Source of the DNA: Sulfuricurvum sp.
GTDB lineage: Bacteria > Campylobacterota > Campylobacteria > Campylobacterales > Sulfurimonadaceae
Length of the DNA: 64,000 nucleotides
NCBI GenBank assembly: GCA_024637295.1
Contig: JAGXFL010000012.1
Span: 33,175-97,174, forward strand
Direction: 5' to 3'
Shown in pieces: positions 16,987 through 26,124 of this stretch (positions within the stretch are counted from its first letter, which is position 1; each line of letters begins with the position of its first letter). A program made the position numbers and the translations under genes. The notes below the pieces were generated by a model. It searched no databases. It saw nothing but the letters and a program-made list of their open reading frames with translations, and was not told the origin of the DNA.

Positions 16987-18302
16987 AAGGTAGTGATGCT
17001 TTCGATGAGTTCAAACGGCGTTAGCGCGTAATTGTTTTTAGGTGATTTTCCAGCAGCGAGTGCGTGAGCCAAAGAGCCTTGTATAGCGGCTTCAAGCGGA
17101 TTATAGCCTTGGGCTAACAAAGCTCCGATGAGTCCGGAGAGGACATCGCCGCTTCCCCCTTTTGCCAAAGCTACTGTGCCGTGAGGATTGATAAAAAAGC
17201 GGTCGTGGTGTCCGATGATGACATTGGCGCCTTTGAGAACTAACACGATGTTAGGAAAAGCAGCACAAAACGCTTCAGCATACTCAAATCGGTTGTTTTG
17301 CAAGGTGGTGACATCAATATCCGCAATAGTGCAAATGCGCAAAATCTGAGTGAACTCTTTGGGATGAGGGGTCAAGACGATTTGGTCGCGATGCAAAAGT
17401 TTAGGAAACATCGTATGGGTGAAAATATCGGCATCTAAAACAACAGGATAATTGTTATCCAGCAGTTTTGTCAGTTCTTCATCGCAAAACTCTGTACCTA
17501 AACCCATTCCCAGTGCTATAGCGGTCGTAGTGGAAGGGAGTGAATGGCTTTGCATCAATTCATGAGGGATTATGATGTTTTCACAGGTGATGAGACTGAC
17601 CAACCCTGCACCAAAACGCAAGGCAGCAGAACCCGCAATAACCGATGCCCCGATCTTTTCTCCGCATATCAGACTCAGATGACCGTAGCTTCCTTTGTGG
17701 GCAGAGCGGCTTGTGCGATGAGGTAATCGCAGATCTGAAGCATCCAGTAGCTGCCATATAGAAGGGGTTTCGTAGCGCACACGTGAAATTCCCAAATCGG
17801 CAACTATGAGTTCTCCTAGTACTTCTTTAGCCGCGTCGCTGAACATTCCAAGTTTCAGACCCCCCATGGTGACAGTTACATCCGCTTTAAATGCATAAGG
17901 ATCAAGGATACCGTTAGCGTACAGACCTGTGGGAACATCACATGAAATCCTAAAAGCATCTGCTGAATTTAGACAACTTAATAGTTCTTGCGTGAGGGAA
18001 TCAAGCGGGCGATTGAGACCGCTTCCAAACAGAGCATCAACAATAACGTCATAATGCTGATGGATGTTATGTTTTGTAGAAACACTGTAATCTCCCTCCA
18101 GCAATCGCGCAAGGACACGTCCGTCACCTCCATTGTTACCTAAACCGCAAACGATAAGGACAGAGCTACCGTGCGCAAAACGTTTACGGATAGTTTGCTC
18201 TAGCGCCATTGCGGCATGTTCCATCATTAGGGGCTCAGTGAGTCCAAACTGGGTAACGGCACGTTGGTCAAGAGAAGCCGTTTCGATATAAAGGTTTTGC
18301 AT
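16983..18302 (-). CDS. nnr: Bifunctional NAD(P)HX epimerase / ADP-dependent NAD(P)HX dehydratase
   Basis: 439 residues. It repairs hydrated NAD(P)H. The N-terminal YjeF domain (about 1-190) has VCGLGNNGGDGRVLARLL and CDVPTGLYANG. The C-terminal ribokinase-like dehydratase has LTPHPKEF, LVLKGANVIIG and GGSGDVLSGLIGALLAQG. It is shorter than the E. coli protein (about 515) mainly in the N-terminal domain, in line with other Campylobacterota. First gene of the - strand unit nnr-purN-thiG. The -10 element upstream overlaps that of the divergent kdsD. Confidence 0.94.
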   Translation of the reverse strand: MQNLYIETASLDQRAVTQFGLTEPLMMEHAAMALEQTIRKRFAHGSSVLIVCGLGNNGGDGRVLARLLEGDYSVSTKHNIHQHYDVIVDALFGSGLNRPLDSLTQELLSCLNSADAFRISCDVPTGLYANGILDPYAFKADVTVTMGGLKLGMFSDAAKEVLGELIVADLGISRVRYETPSIWQLLDASDLRLPHRTSRSAHKGSYGHLSLICGEKIGASVIAGSAALRFGAGLVSLITCENIIIPHELMQSHSLPSTTTAIALGMGLGTEFCDEELTKLLDNNYPVVLDADIFTHTMFPKLLHRDQIVLTPHPKEFTQILRICTIADIDVTTLQNNRFEYAEAFCAAFPNIVLVLKGANVIIGHHDRFFINPHGTVALAKGGSGDVLSGLIGALLAQGYNPLEAAIQGSLAHALAAGKSPKNNYALTPFELIESITTL

Positions 18303-18330
18303 AAATGCACCTGTTTTGAAGGGTTATTGG

Positions 18331-18338
18331 AGTATAAT
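18331..18338. promoter_or_regulatory. Overlapping divergent -10 elements between nnr and kdsD
   Basis: On the + strand TATAAT (18333-18338) lies 6 bases before the kdsD ATG. On the - strand the overlapping TATACT (18331-18336) sits about 28 bases before the nnr start. If the + strand element is used, transcription would start at or next to the kdsD ATG. Confidence 0.45.
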
Positions 18339-18344
18339 CATTCC

Positions 18345-19313
18345 ATGAATAACGATTATATCGCAATAGCCAAAAAGACACTTGAAATCGAGGCGCATTC
18401 CTTGCGCGATGCGATGGAAACCATCGGAGAAGAGATTACCCGTACGGTAGAGACCATTCTCGCTTGTCGCGGAAAATTGGTGATCACGGGTGTGGGCAAA
18501 TCAGGACTTATTGGTGCCAAGATGGCAGCGACATTTGCTTCTACTGGGACACCGAGTTTCTTTCTTCATCCAACGGAAGCGCTGCATGGTGACTTGGGGA
18601 TGATTGGCAAAGAGGACGTAGTATTAGCCATTAGCTACAGCGGTGAGAGTCCAGAGCTTAGTTCCATCTTACCTCATATCAAACGTTTTAATATCCCACT
18701 CATCGGGATGACCCGAAACGCAGAATCGACATTGGGACGCTACAGTGATGAAGTGATCAATATTAATGTCACTCAAGAAGCGTGTCCTTTGGATATCGCT
18801 CCGACGAGTTCGACGACGTTGACGCTTGCTATGGGGGATGCTCTTGCGGTGTGTCTGATGAAGGCGCGTAATTTTCAAAAAGAAGATTTTGCTTCGTTTC
18901 ATCCGGGCGGTGCGTTGGGCAAAAAACTGTTTGTCAAAGTAAGTGATTTGATGCGCACCCAAAACCTCCCGATTGTGGATGAAAATACGCCACTTAAAGA
19001 GGCTATTCTGACACTGAGTGAGGGGAGATTAGGAACGGTAATGCTGACCAATAGCGAGGGAAAACTCTCAGGGTTGTTGAGTGACGGAGATATTCGCCGT
19101 GCCTTGATGAATGCCGATTTTTCACTTGAAGCACCCGCTAGCCAATATGCAACGCACAATCCGTTTACCATAAGTGATGCAACACTGCTGGCCTCCGATG
19201 CACTCGTACTCATAGAGACTAAAAAAATACAGTTGCTGGTGGTGACCGATTCCGCTGGCGAAATACAAGGTGTTTTGCACCTTCACACTCTTGTGGAAGC
19301 AGGTATCTCATGA
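18345..19313 (+). CDS. kdsD: Arabinose-5-phosphate isomerase (KdsD/KpsF family)
   Basis: 322 residues. It converts ribulose 5-phosphate to arabinose 5-phosphate, the first step to KDO for lipopolysaccharide. The SIS domain (about 30-180) has GVGKSGLIGAKMAATFASTG, the catalytic His in HPTEALHGDLG, and SYSGESPEL. Two CBS domains follow (about 200-260 and 270-320). The ATG at 18345 fits the family N-terminus; upstream in-frame codons would run into nnr. GGAG is 12 bases away, too far for a normal ribosome-binding site, so a leaderless mRNA is possible. First of four tightly packed + strand genes; its stop overlaps the next start. Confidence 0.93.
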   Translation: MNNDYIAIAKKTLEIEAHSLRDAMETIGEEITRTVETILACRGKLVITGVGKSGLIGAKMAATFASTGTPSFFLHPTEALHGDLGMIGKEDVVLAISYSGESPELSSILPHIKRFNIPLIGMTRNAESTLGRYSDEVININVTQEACPLDIAPTSSTTLTLAMGDALAVCLMKARNFQKEDFASFHPGGALGKKLFVKVSDLMRTQNLPIVDENTPLKEAILTLSEGRLGTVMLTNSEGKLSGLLSDGDIRRALMNADFSLEAPASQYATHNPFTISDATLLASDALVLIETKKIQLLVVTDSAGEIQGVLHLHTLVEAGIS

Positions 19314-20332
19314 TGAGACTTAACAAATTTATCGCCCATTACTCGACTTATTCGCGTCGAGAGGCGGACCAGGCCATTTTGGACGGATATGTCCGTATTG
19401 ATGGCGAGATTGAAAAAAATCCAGCGCTTCAAGTCGATGAGCGCAAGGTCGATGTCACTATCAGTGGCAATAAAGTGACTCCCAATGATCAATTTACGGT
19501 GATTGTCTATAATAAACCGCGCGGTGAATTGGTGACCAAAAAAGATCCGCAAGGACGAAAAACGATTTACGATTCCTTGTCAAAAAGTTATCGCCACTTT
19601 ATCCCTGTGGGACGATTGGACTTTGCGTCTGAGGGGTTATTGCTTCTCACTGATGCTTCACGTGTTGCAACGGCGCTTATGACTTCCAAGATGGAGCGTG
19701 TCTATCGTATCAAGATCAAAGGTGCGGTCAGCGAAGCGATGAAAGTAGCCATGGGTGAAGGATTGGAGCTTGAGGATGCGAGTGCCGGTGCGCATGAGCA
19801 CGCTGAGGCCGGACCTATGAGTTTTGCCCCTTTTTATGCCTATCAAGTGCAAAAAGATCAAGGGGATTACTCGATTCTCAAAGTGGCCATCGGAGAGGGG
19901 CAAAATCGTGAACTACGACGTTTCTTTGCCCATTTTGGAGCAGAGATCGTGGATTTAAAACGTCTGAGTTTTGGCGGCATTGATTTGAACAATCTTCCGA
20001 CGGGAAAAGTGCGCTTTTTGGAACGTGCTGAGTACACGTCACTTCGAGCGTTTGTCGATGGGATCGAGCGAACGACTACGCAAAAAGAGAAGCAGCAAAA
20101 AGCGGCGCAAAGCCCTTTTGGAAAAGAACGTAAAAAATCGGACAAAGAGAGTGTGGCAAGTGATGCACCAATCGCTCCTAAACCGCTTTTCACCAAAGAA
20201 AAAGCAAAGCCTGTGAAAAGAACGTTTATCAAAGACAAAGAAAAGTCCAAAGCAAATGCCATGACAGACAGCTTCGGAACCAATAAATACAATCCAGCTA
20301 AAAAATACGCCATGGGGAGCAAAAAGAAATGA
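19310..20332 (+). CDS. rluB: Pseudouridine synthase, RluB/RsuA family, with basic C-terminal tail
   Basis: 340 residues. The S4 RNA-binding domain comes first (MRLNKFIAHYSTYSRREADQ), then the RsuA-type catalytic domain with the nucleophile Asp in PVGRLDFASEGLLLLTD and the GQNRELRRFFAHFG block. It isomerises a uridine in rRNA (23S for RluB, 16S for RsuA; assignment to RluB is by best feel of the motif set). From about residue 250 the tail is Lys/Ser/Pro-rich and probably disordered, adding some 85 residues that could bind RNA. Two ATGs are available (19310 and 19313); the first overlaps the kdsD stop. Confidence 0.88.
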   Translation: MMRLNKFIAHYSTYSRREADQAILDGYVRIDGEIEKNPALQVDERKVDVTISGNKVTPNDQFTVIVYNKPRGELVTKKDPQGRKTIYDSLSKSYRHFIPVGRLDFASEGLLLLTDASRVATALMTSKMERVYRIKIKGAVSEAMKVAMGEGLELEDASAGAHEHAEAGPMSFAPFYAYQVQKDQGDYSILKVAIGEGQNRELRRFFAHFGAEIVDLKRLSFGGIDLNNLPTGKVRFLERAEYTSLRAFVDGIERTTTQKEKQQKAAQSPFGKERKKSDKESVASDAPIAPKPLFTKEKAKPVKRTFIKDKEKSKANAMTDSFGTNKYNPAKKYAMGSKKK

Positions 20333-20727
20333 AAACACTCAAGTTTCCAACCAGTCACAAAACGCAGTTGATGGATATTACCGCAGAAGTCAAAGAAGCG
20401 GTGATCAAATCAGGTATTAAAGAAGGAATATGTGTGGTCTTTACTCCGCATACTACGGGGAGTATCTTTTTGTTTGAAAATGCCGATCACAACCTTCGCC
20501 GGGATCTTTTGCTCGCACTTAGTCGTGTGATCCCTGCGGAAGAGACCTATTCACATGTCGGCGACAATGCAGCCGCGCATCTCAAGGCATCGCGCATGGG
20601 TGCATCGGTGAGTATTCCTGTAGTTGATGGACGTCCGATCTTTGGAAAATGGCAGGGAGTCTTTTTTGGTGAATTTGACGGACCGCGCCAGGCACGCGAA
20701 GTAATGATCAAGGTCATTGCAGGTTAA
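20329..20727 (+). CDS. yjbQ: YjbQ family protein (UPF0047, secondary thiamine-phosphate synthase enzyme)
   Basis: 132 residues, the typical size. The core carries VVFTPHTTGSIFLFENAD, the SHVGDNAAAHLKASRMGAS block with conserved His, and the C-terminal GKWQGVFFGEFDGPR. The family has weak thiamine-phosphate synthase activity in E. coli; the true role is unsettled. Its start overlaps the stop of rluB (ATGA) and rarA begins two bases after its stop, so it is an internal gene of the kdsD-rluB-yjbQ-rarA unit. Confidence 0.9.
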   Translation: MKTLKFPTSHKTQLMDITAEVKEAVIKSGIKEGICVVFTPHTTGSIFLFENADHNLRRDLLLALSRVIPAEETYSHVGDNAAAHLKASRMGASVSIPVVDGRPIFGKWQGVFFGEFDGPRQAREVMIKVIAG

Positions 20728-20729
20728 TT

Positions 20730-21911
20730 GTGGCCGATTTCACTTATCTGCTACGCCCCAAGACATTTGATGAGGTAGTGGGGCAAGAGCACCTATGTGC
20801 AATGGGCAGCCCCTTACGTTCATTGTGTGAGAGTGGCAATTTAACGCACTCCTTTTTTTATGGACCACCGGGTTGCGGCAAGACGACGTTGGCCCGTATT
20901 ATCGCCTCTGTGATGGAACTCCCTTTTTATGAATTCAATGCTACTTCTCTCAAAATAGAAGAGTTGCGTAAAATCTTCAACCAATACGAAAATGCGCTCA
21001 CCAAACCGCTTATTTTTATCGATGAGGTACATCGCTTGGCTAAGAACCAGCAAGAGGTGTTATTACCGGTTATGGAACAAAACAGCGTGTTAGTGATCGG
21101 TGCATCGACAGAAAATCCCTATTTTAGCCTGACTGCGGCGATGCGATCACGCTCACTGCTGTTTGAACTCCAAACGATCGGTGTTAAGTCGTTAGAGGAT
21201 TTGTTAGGGCGTACCAAAATGGTAATGGACGATGAGGCGCAAGAATATCTGATTGCCAGTTCAGGTGGCGACGCGCGCGCGATGCTCAAACTCCTTGAAG
21301 TAGCAAGTGCGTTGGATAAGCCTATAACGCTAGGATTGCTCAAATCGCTTCGCCCTACTGCACAGGCCCTTGGTAGTTCAGAAGCGGGGGTCCATTACGA
21401 TTTGGCGTCTGCTCTCATCAAAAGTATCCGAGGAAGCGATGCAGATGCGGCGATCTATTATCTCGCAAGGCTTATCGAGGGGGGTGAACCGCCAGAGTTT
21501 ATCGCGCGACGACTTGTGATTTTAGCCAGTGAAGATGTAGGAAATGCCAATCCGCAAGCATTGACACTGTGCACCTCGGCCATGATGAGTGTCAAACAAA
21601 TCGGTTACCCTGAATCGCGTATTATTTTGGCGCAAGCGGTGATCTATCTGTGTGCTTCTCCTAAATCCAACACGGCCTATAATGCGATCAATGATGCCCT
21701 AGAAGCGGTGCGAAGTGGAATTATCTTAGAGATTCCCGATGCTATTCGTCCCCGAGGACAAAACTATCTTTATCCTCATGAATATGGGGGATGGGTACAG
21801 CAACAGTACCTTTCCAAACCCCTAAAATTTGTGGAATATAAAAATAGCGGTTATGAAGCAAAAATGGGTGAGTGGATGGAAAAAGTGTGGAATAAAGGCT
21901 CAAAGAGCTAG
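20730..21911 (+). CDS. rarA: Replication-associated recombination protein A (RarA/MgsA)
   Basis: 393 residues, an AAA+ clamp-loader-like ATPase that acts at stalled replication forks. Walker A is FYGPPGCGKTTLARI, Walker B FIDEVHRLAKNQQ, sensor 1 GASTENPYFSL, and sensor 2 lies in SGGDARAMLKLLEVA. The C-terminal tetramerisation region contains ASEDVGNANPQAL and HEYGGWVQQQYLS. It is about 50 residues shorter than E. coli RarA (447). Start GTG at 20730. Its 3' end overlaps the convergent PAP2 gene by 12 bases. Confidence 0.94.
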   Translation: MADFTYLLRPKTFDEVVGQEHLCAMGSPLRSLCESGNLTHSFFYGPPGCGKTTLARIIASVMELPFYEFNATSLKIEELRKIFNQYENALTKPLIFIDEVHRLAKNQQEVLLPVMEQNSVLVIGASTENPYFSLTAAMRSRSLLFELQTIGVKSLEDLLGRTKMVMDDEAQEYLIASSGGDARAMLKLLEVASALDKPITLGLLKSLRPTAQALGSSEAGVHYDLASALIKSIRGSDADAAIYYLARLIEGGEPPEFIARRLVILASEDVGNANPQALTLCTSAMMSVKQIGYPESRIILAQAVIYLCASPKSNTAYNAINDALEAVRSGIILEIPDAIRPRGQNYLYPHEYGGWVQQQYLSKPLKFVEYKNSGYEAKMGEWMEKVWNKGSKS

Positions 21912-22511
21912 ATTAGGCTTTTGTTTCCAGTAATAGAGAATAAGAGATACAGACAGTACTCCGGTCAAAGCACCCCCTAAAACATCACTTGGAAAGTGAG
22001 CTCCAATCGCTATACGACTTATACCGATGGCAACAGCAGCGATCCATAGCATAGGACTAAGTCTCGGCCATAAATAGCTTATGGCCATTGCCAAGGCAAA
22101 CGCAGTTGCCGTGTGTCCTGATGGAAATGAGGTCAGTGCTCGATCAAGGTGAAAAAAATCAAATCCGTACAATTTATTGTCGAAAAGTTCTGAGGGTCTA
22201 TACCGTCCTGCGATGACTTTGATGATATCCGCTATTATCCCTGAAACGGCAACGGCTGCAAATAAAAACAGCAATCTATTCGCCCATAGAGGCTGTTTCC
22301 AATAAAAATGGAAAAGCAAAGCCCCAAGAGCAAATCCGATCAAATAAACAGTAGATTCTCCAAATTGGGTAATCATGATAAAAATCTCTTTATCCGTTTG
22401 CCTTAGATGCGTATGACACCATAGAGCAATGGATTGATCAAAAAGAAGATAGCTCAAAACGATTAAAATAAGTGTGGCAACCGATAGAAGAAGTGTGTTT
22501 TTTGAGATCAT
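21900..22511 (-). CDS. PAP2-superfamily membrane phosphatase
   Basis: 203 residues with about six membrane helices. All three catalytic motifs are present: KVIAGRYRPSE, FPSGHTATAF and SRIAIGAHFPSDVLGG. Such enzymes dephosphorylate undecaprenyl pyrophosphate or lipid A phosphates on the periplasmic face. It is the last gene of the - strand operon and overlaps the GT39 gene start by 4 bases. Grouping with a sugar transferase that uses polyprenyl-phosphate donors suggests a role in envelope glycan or lipid A modification; the substrate is not shown by sequence. Confidence 0.9.
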   Translation of the reverse strand: MISKNTLLLSVATLILIVLSYLLFDQSIALWCHTHLRQTDKEIFIMITQFGESTVYLIGFALGALLFHFYWKQPLWANRLLFLFAAVAVSGIIADIIKVIAGRYRPSELFDNKLYGFDFFHLDRALTSFPSGHTATAFALAMAISYLWPRLSPMLWIAAVAIGISRIAIGAHFPSDVLGGALTGVLSVSLILYYWKQKPNLAL

Positions 22512-23938
22512 TTTTTACCTTGGTAATTGGTGCATTGGACAAACTCCACCGTGTCGACTTTGCCTTCGTTTAGAAAAATAGTACGCTTTCCTAGCGGTAT
22601 TTGTGCATCGCATTGGAGTGTTAAAAGTTCGTTCTCATCATTGAAATGGGAATGAAGGATGATCAGATCATATCCAATGGGCGATTCGTTTTCCCATAAA
22701 GTAAACTGACGATTGTACTCATCCAATACAAATGTTTTGATTCCGTAGGGCTTGCTGTAATAATTTAATCGGCTTCCATAGCTCCAATTTATGACGGCGA
22801 GGGCTTTTTTGGGTGAAGAGATTTTTTCCAAATGTTTCGCTGCTGTACGGGTTTGGATCTCAAATCCGTAAATATCTCTAAAAGGGGATTTATAATCAGG
22901 AAACGTACCCCATTTTCCATAGAGCTCGGCGTGAATGACGGCGCTTAAAAGGAGTGAGAATATCACAACACCACGTGTAATGGAAGCACATTTTGAGCTT
23001 GATTGCATGAATGCAACGGTCCCAATAGGGATAAAGAGGCAATAAAACAGTGCGGGCCAATGGGGCAATACAGGTTTTAGAAATGAGGTCCCGATAAAAA
23101 AAAGCTCAATGGATAAACCGATCCAAGCCGCCAAAAGAAGGGGAGATTTTTGAGAGCGAAGGGATGTTACCAGTCCATAAAATGCGAGAATAAACAAAAA
23201 AGGGTTATACGCGGCAAATTGTGCAATGGTGGAGCGGATAAACGGTTTGAATTCCAGCGAGCTATTGCCCGTGACATGAGCAGATTGGTAGGTAAAGCTG
23301 ATCCAATCATGGGAAGCATTCCAGAGTATTACAGGTAAGATCATAACAAAGCCTACGATTGCCGTTGCCAATATACGTGGGTTGATGAGCAGATCGTAAC
23401 GTTTTTTGATCATGATGTACACAAGCAAAGGTAGGACCAATAACACGGCGGTATATTTTGCCAATCCGGCCAGTCCTAACAATGCACCAAGCCATAGATA
23501 GTTTTTGAGTTTACCCTCATTTTCAATACGTAACACGCTCATGATAAGGGGATAGATGAGGGCGAGTAAAAAATTCTCAGGCAGCAGCATAAGCCCGATC
23601 GCCCCAAACATAAAGGAACTGTTAAGTGCTGCGGTTGCCCATAGTGCCTGTTTGGGTGTGGCATTGATGAAGAGCATGAAACGATAACACTGCCATGAAA
23701 TAATAGCCATGAGAACGATGGCCGGGATACGAGCGGTTAGTACGCTGTCTGAGAAAAGGTAAAGCATCGCAGCTTGAACCCATCCGACAAGGGGAGGATG
23801 ATCGACGTAGCTTAGGTCAAGGTAATGTCCATAGAGGACATAGTGGGCTTCGTCAACACCTAACCCAAAAGAGGGGGCGACAATAAGACGTATTGCCGTA
23901 AAGAGAGCAATCAACCAAAAGATATTTTTGTGGCTCAT
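22508..23938 (-). CDS. GT39/ArnT-like membrane glycosyltransferase
   Basis: About 476 residues with 11-13 membrane helices. The first periplasmic loop has the catalytic acidic motif GLGVDEAHYVLYG followed by DHPPLVGW, diagnostic of the PMT/ArnT (GT39/GT83) superfamily, which moves a sugar from a polyprenyl phosphate to lipid or protein in the periplasm. The C-terminal third is a soluble periplasmic domain. I chose the ATG at 23938; a TTG at 23950 would overlap the previous gene by four bases. Neither has a clear ribosome-binding site. It lies between a GT9 gene and a PAP2 phosphatase. Confidence 0.88.
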   Translation of the reverse strand: MSHKNIFWLIALFTAIRLIVAPSFGLGVDEAHYVLYGHYLDLSYVDHPPLVGWVQAAMLYLFSDSVLTARIPAIVLMAIISWQCYRFMLFINATPKQALWATAALNSSFMFGAIGLMLLPENFLLALIYPLIMSVLRIENEGKLKNYLWLGALLGLAGLAKYTAVLLVLPLLVYIMIKKRYDLLINPRILATAIVGFVMILPVILWNASHDWISFTYQSAHVTGNSSLEFKPFIRSTIAQFAAYNPFLFILAFYGLVTSLRSQKSPLLLAAWIGLSIELFFIGTSFLKPVLPHWPALFYCLFIPIGTVAFMQSSSKCASITRGVVIFSLLLSAVIHAELYGKWGTFPDYKSPFRDIYGFEIQTRTAAKHLEKISSPKKALAVINWSYGSRLNYYSKPYGIKTFVLDEYNRQFTLWENESPIGYDLIILHSHFNDENELLTLQCDAQIPLGKRTIFLNEGKVDTVEFVQCTNYQGKK

Positions 23939-23946
23939 TATCAAAT

Positions 23947-25173
23947 TCAAGCGAAGCGGCTAGAGCCAAGCGAAGGTGAGAGAATTGAATACACATAGTC
24001 AACACTCAATACTTGCATACATACATTGTCGTCACACGATGTTTTACGGTGGTTTGCCGCACTCACACACGGTGAACACGCAAGTCCTGCATAAATAGGT
24101 GTAGTGAGTCCCAATGAGCCATAGAGCTTTGGTGTTTCGGGGCCAAAAAATACAAATGAGGGCATTGCTGTGACGGCTGAAAAGTGCCCTGGACCTGAAT
24201 CGTTAGAGAGCATGAATTCACTCACTTCGTACAATGCGACGAGTTCGGCAAAGGTGGTCTTACCCGAAAAATTGACACAGCGATCACTTTGCAATGTGTC
24301 AGGGATCTTTTGCAATCCATCAAACTCAGCAGGCGCTCCGGTAAGTAGAATCAGGACATCGTCGTAAGTTTCCAAGATCTTGCGTGCGAGCTGGATGTAA
24401 CTTTCTTGTGCCCATCGTCGTAGAGGCATAAGGTCACTGGCATTGGCATTAAGTAACACAATACGGTGTTTTAGCGGATCATAAATAGGAGCGTAGGAGT
24501 GTATTTTAGAGCGCATAGCGGTTTTTGCATCATCGCTTACCGTTACTTTGTTCAAAACAATCTCATCATCACCGACCACGGTTTTGGAGTAAGGGGTCTC
24601 TTTTTTATCAACGAGTAACGCATTGACAAGTGCGATGAAGTTTTTGGCGATGTGCATGTGGGGATTGTAGGCTACTTCATGAGTGAGCATGGAGCCGCGA
24701 TAGAGTCCTTCGTTGTAAAATGCATGAAAACCAACACGTCGTGATGCTCCGCTAAATCCTGTCAGCAAAGCGGTAAAACGGGAAAAAAGTTCCAAGTCGA
24801 TGACGGTATCAATTTTCTTAGAGCGTGTCCACCAAAAAAATCGAAGAGTATCGGTGAAAAGAGAGACAAGACTCTCCTCACGAATTGTGAAAATATTGGC
24901 TTCTGGGACGGTATTAAGGAGATCGAGACTGGGTTTGTTTTTTTTGAAAATAACAAAGTGCAAATTGGCATTGAAAGTAGTCTTGAGTTTTTGCATGGCA
25001 GGGTCGACGAGAATGGTACTACCCATCTCGGAAAGCTCTACTAAAAGGATATTGGTAGGACGATCCGTTTGCTGACTGGGGATAAACCGTGTGAGTTTCT
25101 TGAGTAGACTTCCCACAAAACATAACGGTACACCGACCCAGTAATCGACGGCTCTCATGGTATCAACGTGCAT
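23947..25173 (-). CDS. Glycosyltransferase family 9 (heptosyltransferase-like)
   Basis: 408 residues. ADP-heptose:LPS heptosyltransferase-type signatures are seen: NILLVELSEMGSTILVDPA at the N-terminus, LPLRRWAQESYIQLARKI in the donor half, and SNDSGPGHFSAVTAMPSFVFFGP, the nucleotide-sugar-binding loop. It would add heptose or a related sugar to LPS core on the cytoplasmic face. The C-terminus has a Cys cluster (CSPCVSAANHRKTSCDDNVC), as in many GT9 proteins. It begins 27 bases after the upstream membrane-protein gene. The acceptor is unknown. Confidence 0.88.
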   Translation of the reverse strand: MHVDTMRAVDYWVGVPLCFVGSLLKKLTRFIPSQQTDRPTNILLVELSEMGSTILVDPAMQKLKTTFNANLHFVIFKKNKPSLDLLNTVPEANIFTIREESLVSLFTDTLRFFWWTRSKKIDTVIDLELFSRFTALLTGFSGASRRVGFHAFYNEGLYRGSMLTHEVAYNPHMHIAKNFIALVNALLVDKKETPYSKTVVGDDEIVLNKVTVSDDAKTAMRSKIHSYAPIYDPLKHRIVLLNANASDLMPLRRWAQESYIQLARKILETYDDVLILLTGAPAEFDGLQKIPDTLQSDRCVNFSGKTTFAELVALYEVSEFMLSNDSGPGHFSAVTAMPSFVFFGPETPKLYGSLGLTTPIYAGLACSPCVSAANHRKTSCDDNVCMQVLSVDYVYSILSPSLGSSRFA

Positions 25174-25200
25174 GCATCATCCTACGAATAATATGGGGTA

Positions 25201-26124
25201 TTATAGTAGCTTTTTCCCTCGAAGCCAAATGACCAATCCAGGAAGGCTCGAAATAATAAGCATAACTCCATAGAGGATGGAGACAGATAGAATCATCTCT
25301 TTGGAAGCACCGATGAGGAGAAATATACCCACCATAGCACTCTCGCGCACTCCCCATCCCGCTAAGGAGATAGGTATGATGGTGAGTAAAAAGACAGGGG
25401 GCACAGCGACTAAAAAGACACCCAGCGGCAATGTCATCCCAATGGCAAGTGAGAGTTCATACAGTGCTAAAATAGAGAGAAAATGGATGATGACGGAGAG
25501 GGAAATTTGAGAAACAATGGCTTGTTTATTGGCATATACCTGTCGAAATCGGCTTGAGAGATTGGCGAATATACGTGTGATCCGATAGTTTTGAAGCCAA
25601 GTGATTTTACGCAATAAAATCAACAAAGTAAAACCTGCAATGCCCCCTATACTGATGGCATTGATGAGATTAAATAGCCACATTGGTAGCAGATGATCGC
25701 TGCTGAGATTTGCGATGAGGTTAAGGATGAGCAATCCTGCAAGTCCAACGATACGGTCGATAAAGATACCGGAAAAGGCTTCTCTCTTACTGTACCCCAT
25801 TTTGCCCAATTCCAAACCGCGAACGGCATCACCTCCGATACTTCCTGGCAGTGCCTGATTGAAAAAGGCTCCTTTGAAATAGCGTGTGAGATAAAAAGAG
25901 AAGGTCTCGTGAAATTTCAGTGCACCCATAATCAGTGACCAACGATAAGCAGCGAGTGTGGTGCTGGCGAGTTGAAGAAGAATTGCCAAAAGAATAAAAC
26001 TAGGATTAGAATTGAGAATAATTTTGCTTAAAAGATTGAAGTCAACCAGGCGTGCCGCAATCCACAGCAGTAGGATAGAGACAATCATTTTTAGGAGGTT
26101 GATCAAAATGTCTTTGTTAAACAC
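25201..26124 (-). CDS. Lysylphosphatidylglycerol synthase TM-region (UPF0104/AglD-like) membrane protein
   Basis: 307 residues from the GTG at 26124, with about eight membrane helices. The conserved LPGSIGGDAVRGLELGKMGYSKREA region and the C-terminal SLAGWGVRESAMVGIFLLIGAS and SLPGLVIWL segments are those of the LPG_synthase_TM family. Family members act as flippase or regulator parts in lipid and glycan pathways. A start further upstream (26214) would add 30 residues overlapping metH; the GTG removes most of that and leaves an 8-base overlap. It sits directly before two glycosyltransferases. Confidence 0.85.
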   Translation of the reverse strand: MFNKDILINLLKMIVSILLLWIAARLVDFNLLSKIILNSNPSFILLAILLQLASTTLAAYRWSLIMGALKFHETFSFYLTRYFKGAFFNQALPGSIGGDAVRGLELGKMGYSKREAFSGIFIDRIVGLAGLLILNLIANLSSDHLLPMWLFNLINAISIGGIAGFTLLILLRKITWLQNYRITRIFANLSSRFRQVYANKQAIVSQISLSVIIHFLSILALYELSLAIGMTLPLGVFLVAVPPVFLLTIIPISLAGWGVRESAMVGIFLLIGASKEMILSVSILYGVMLIISSLPGLVIWLRGKKLL

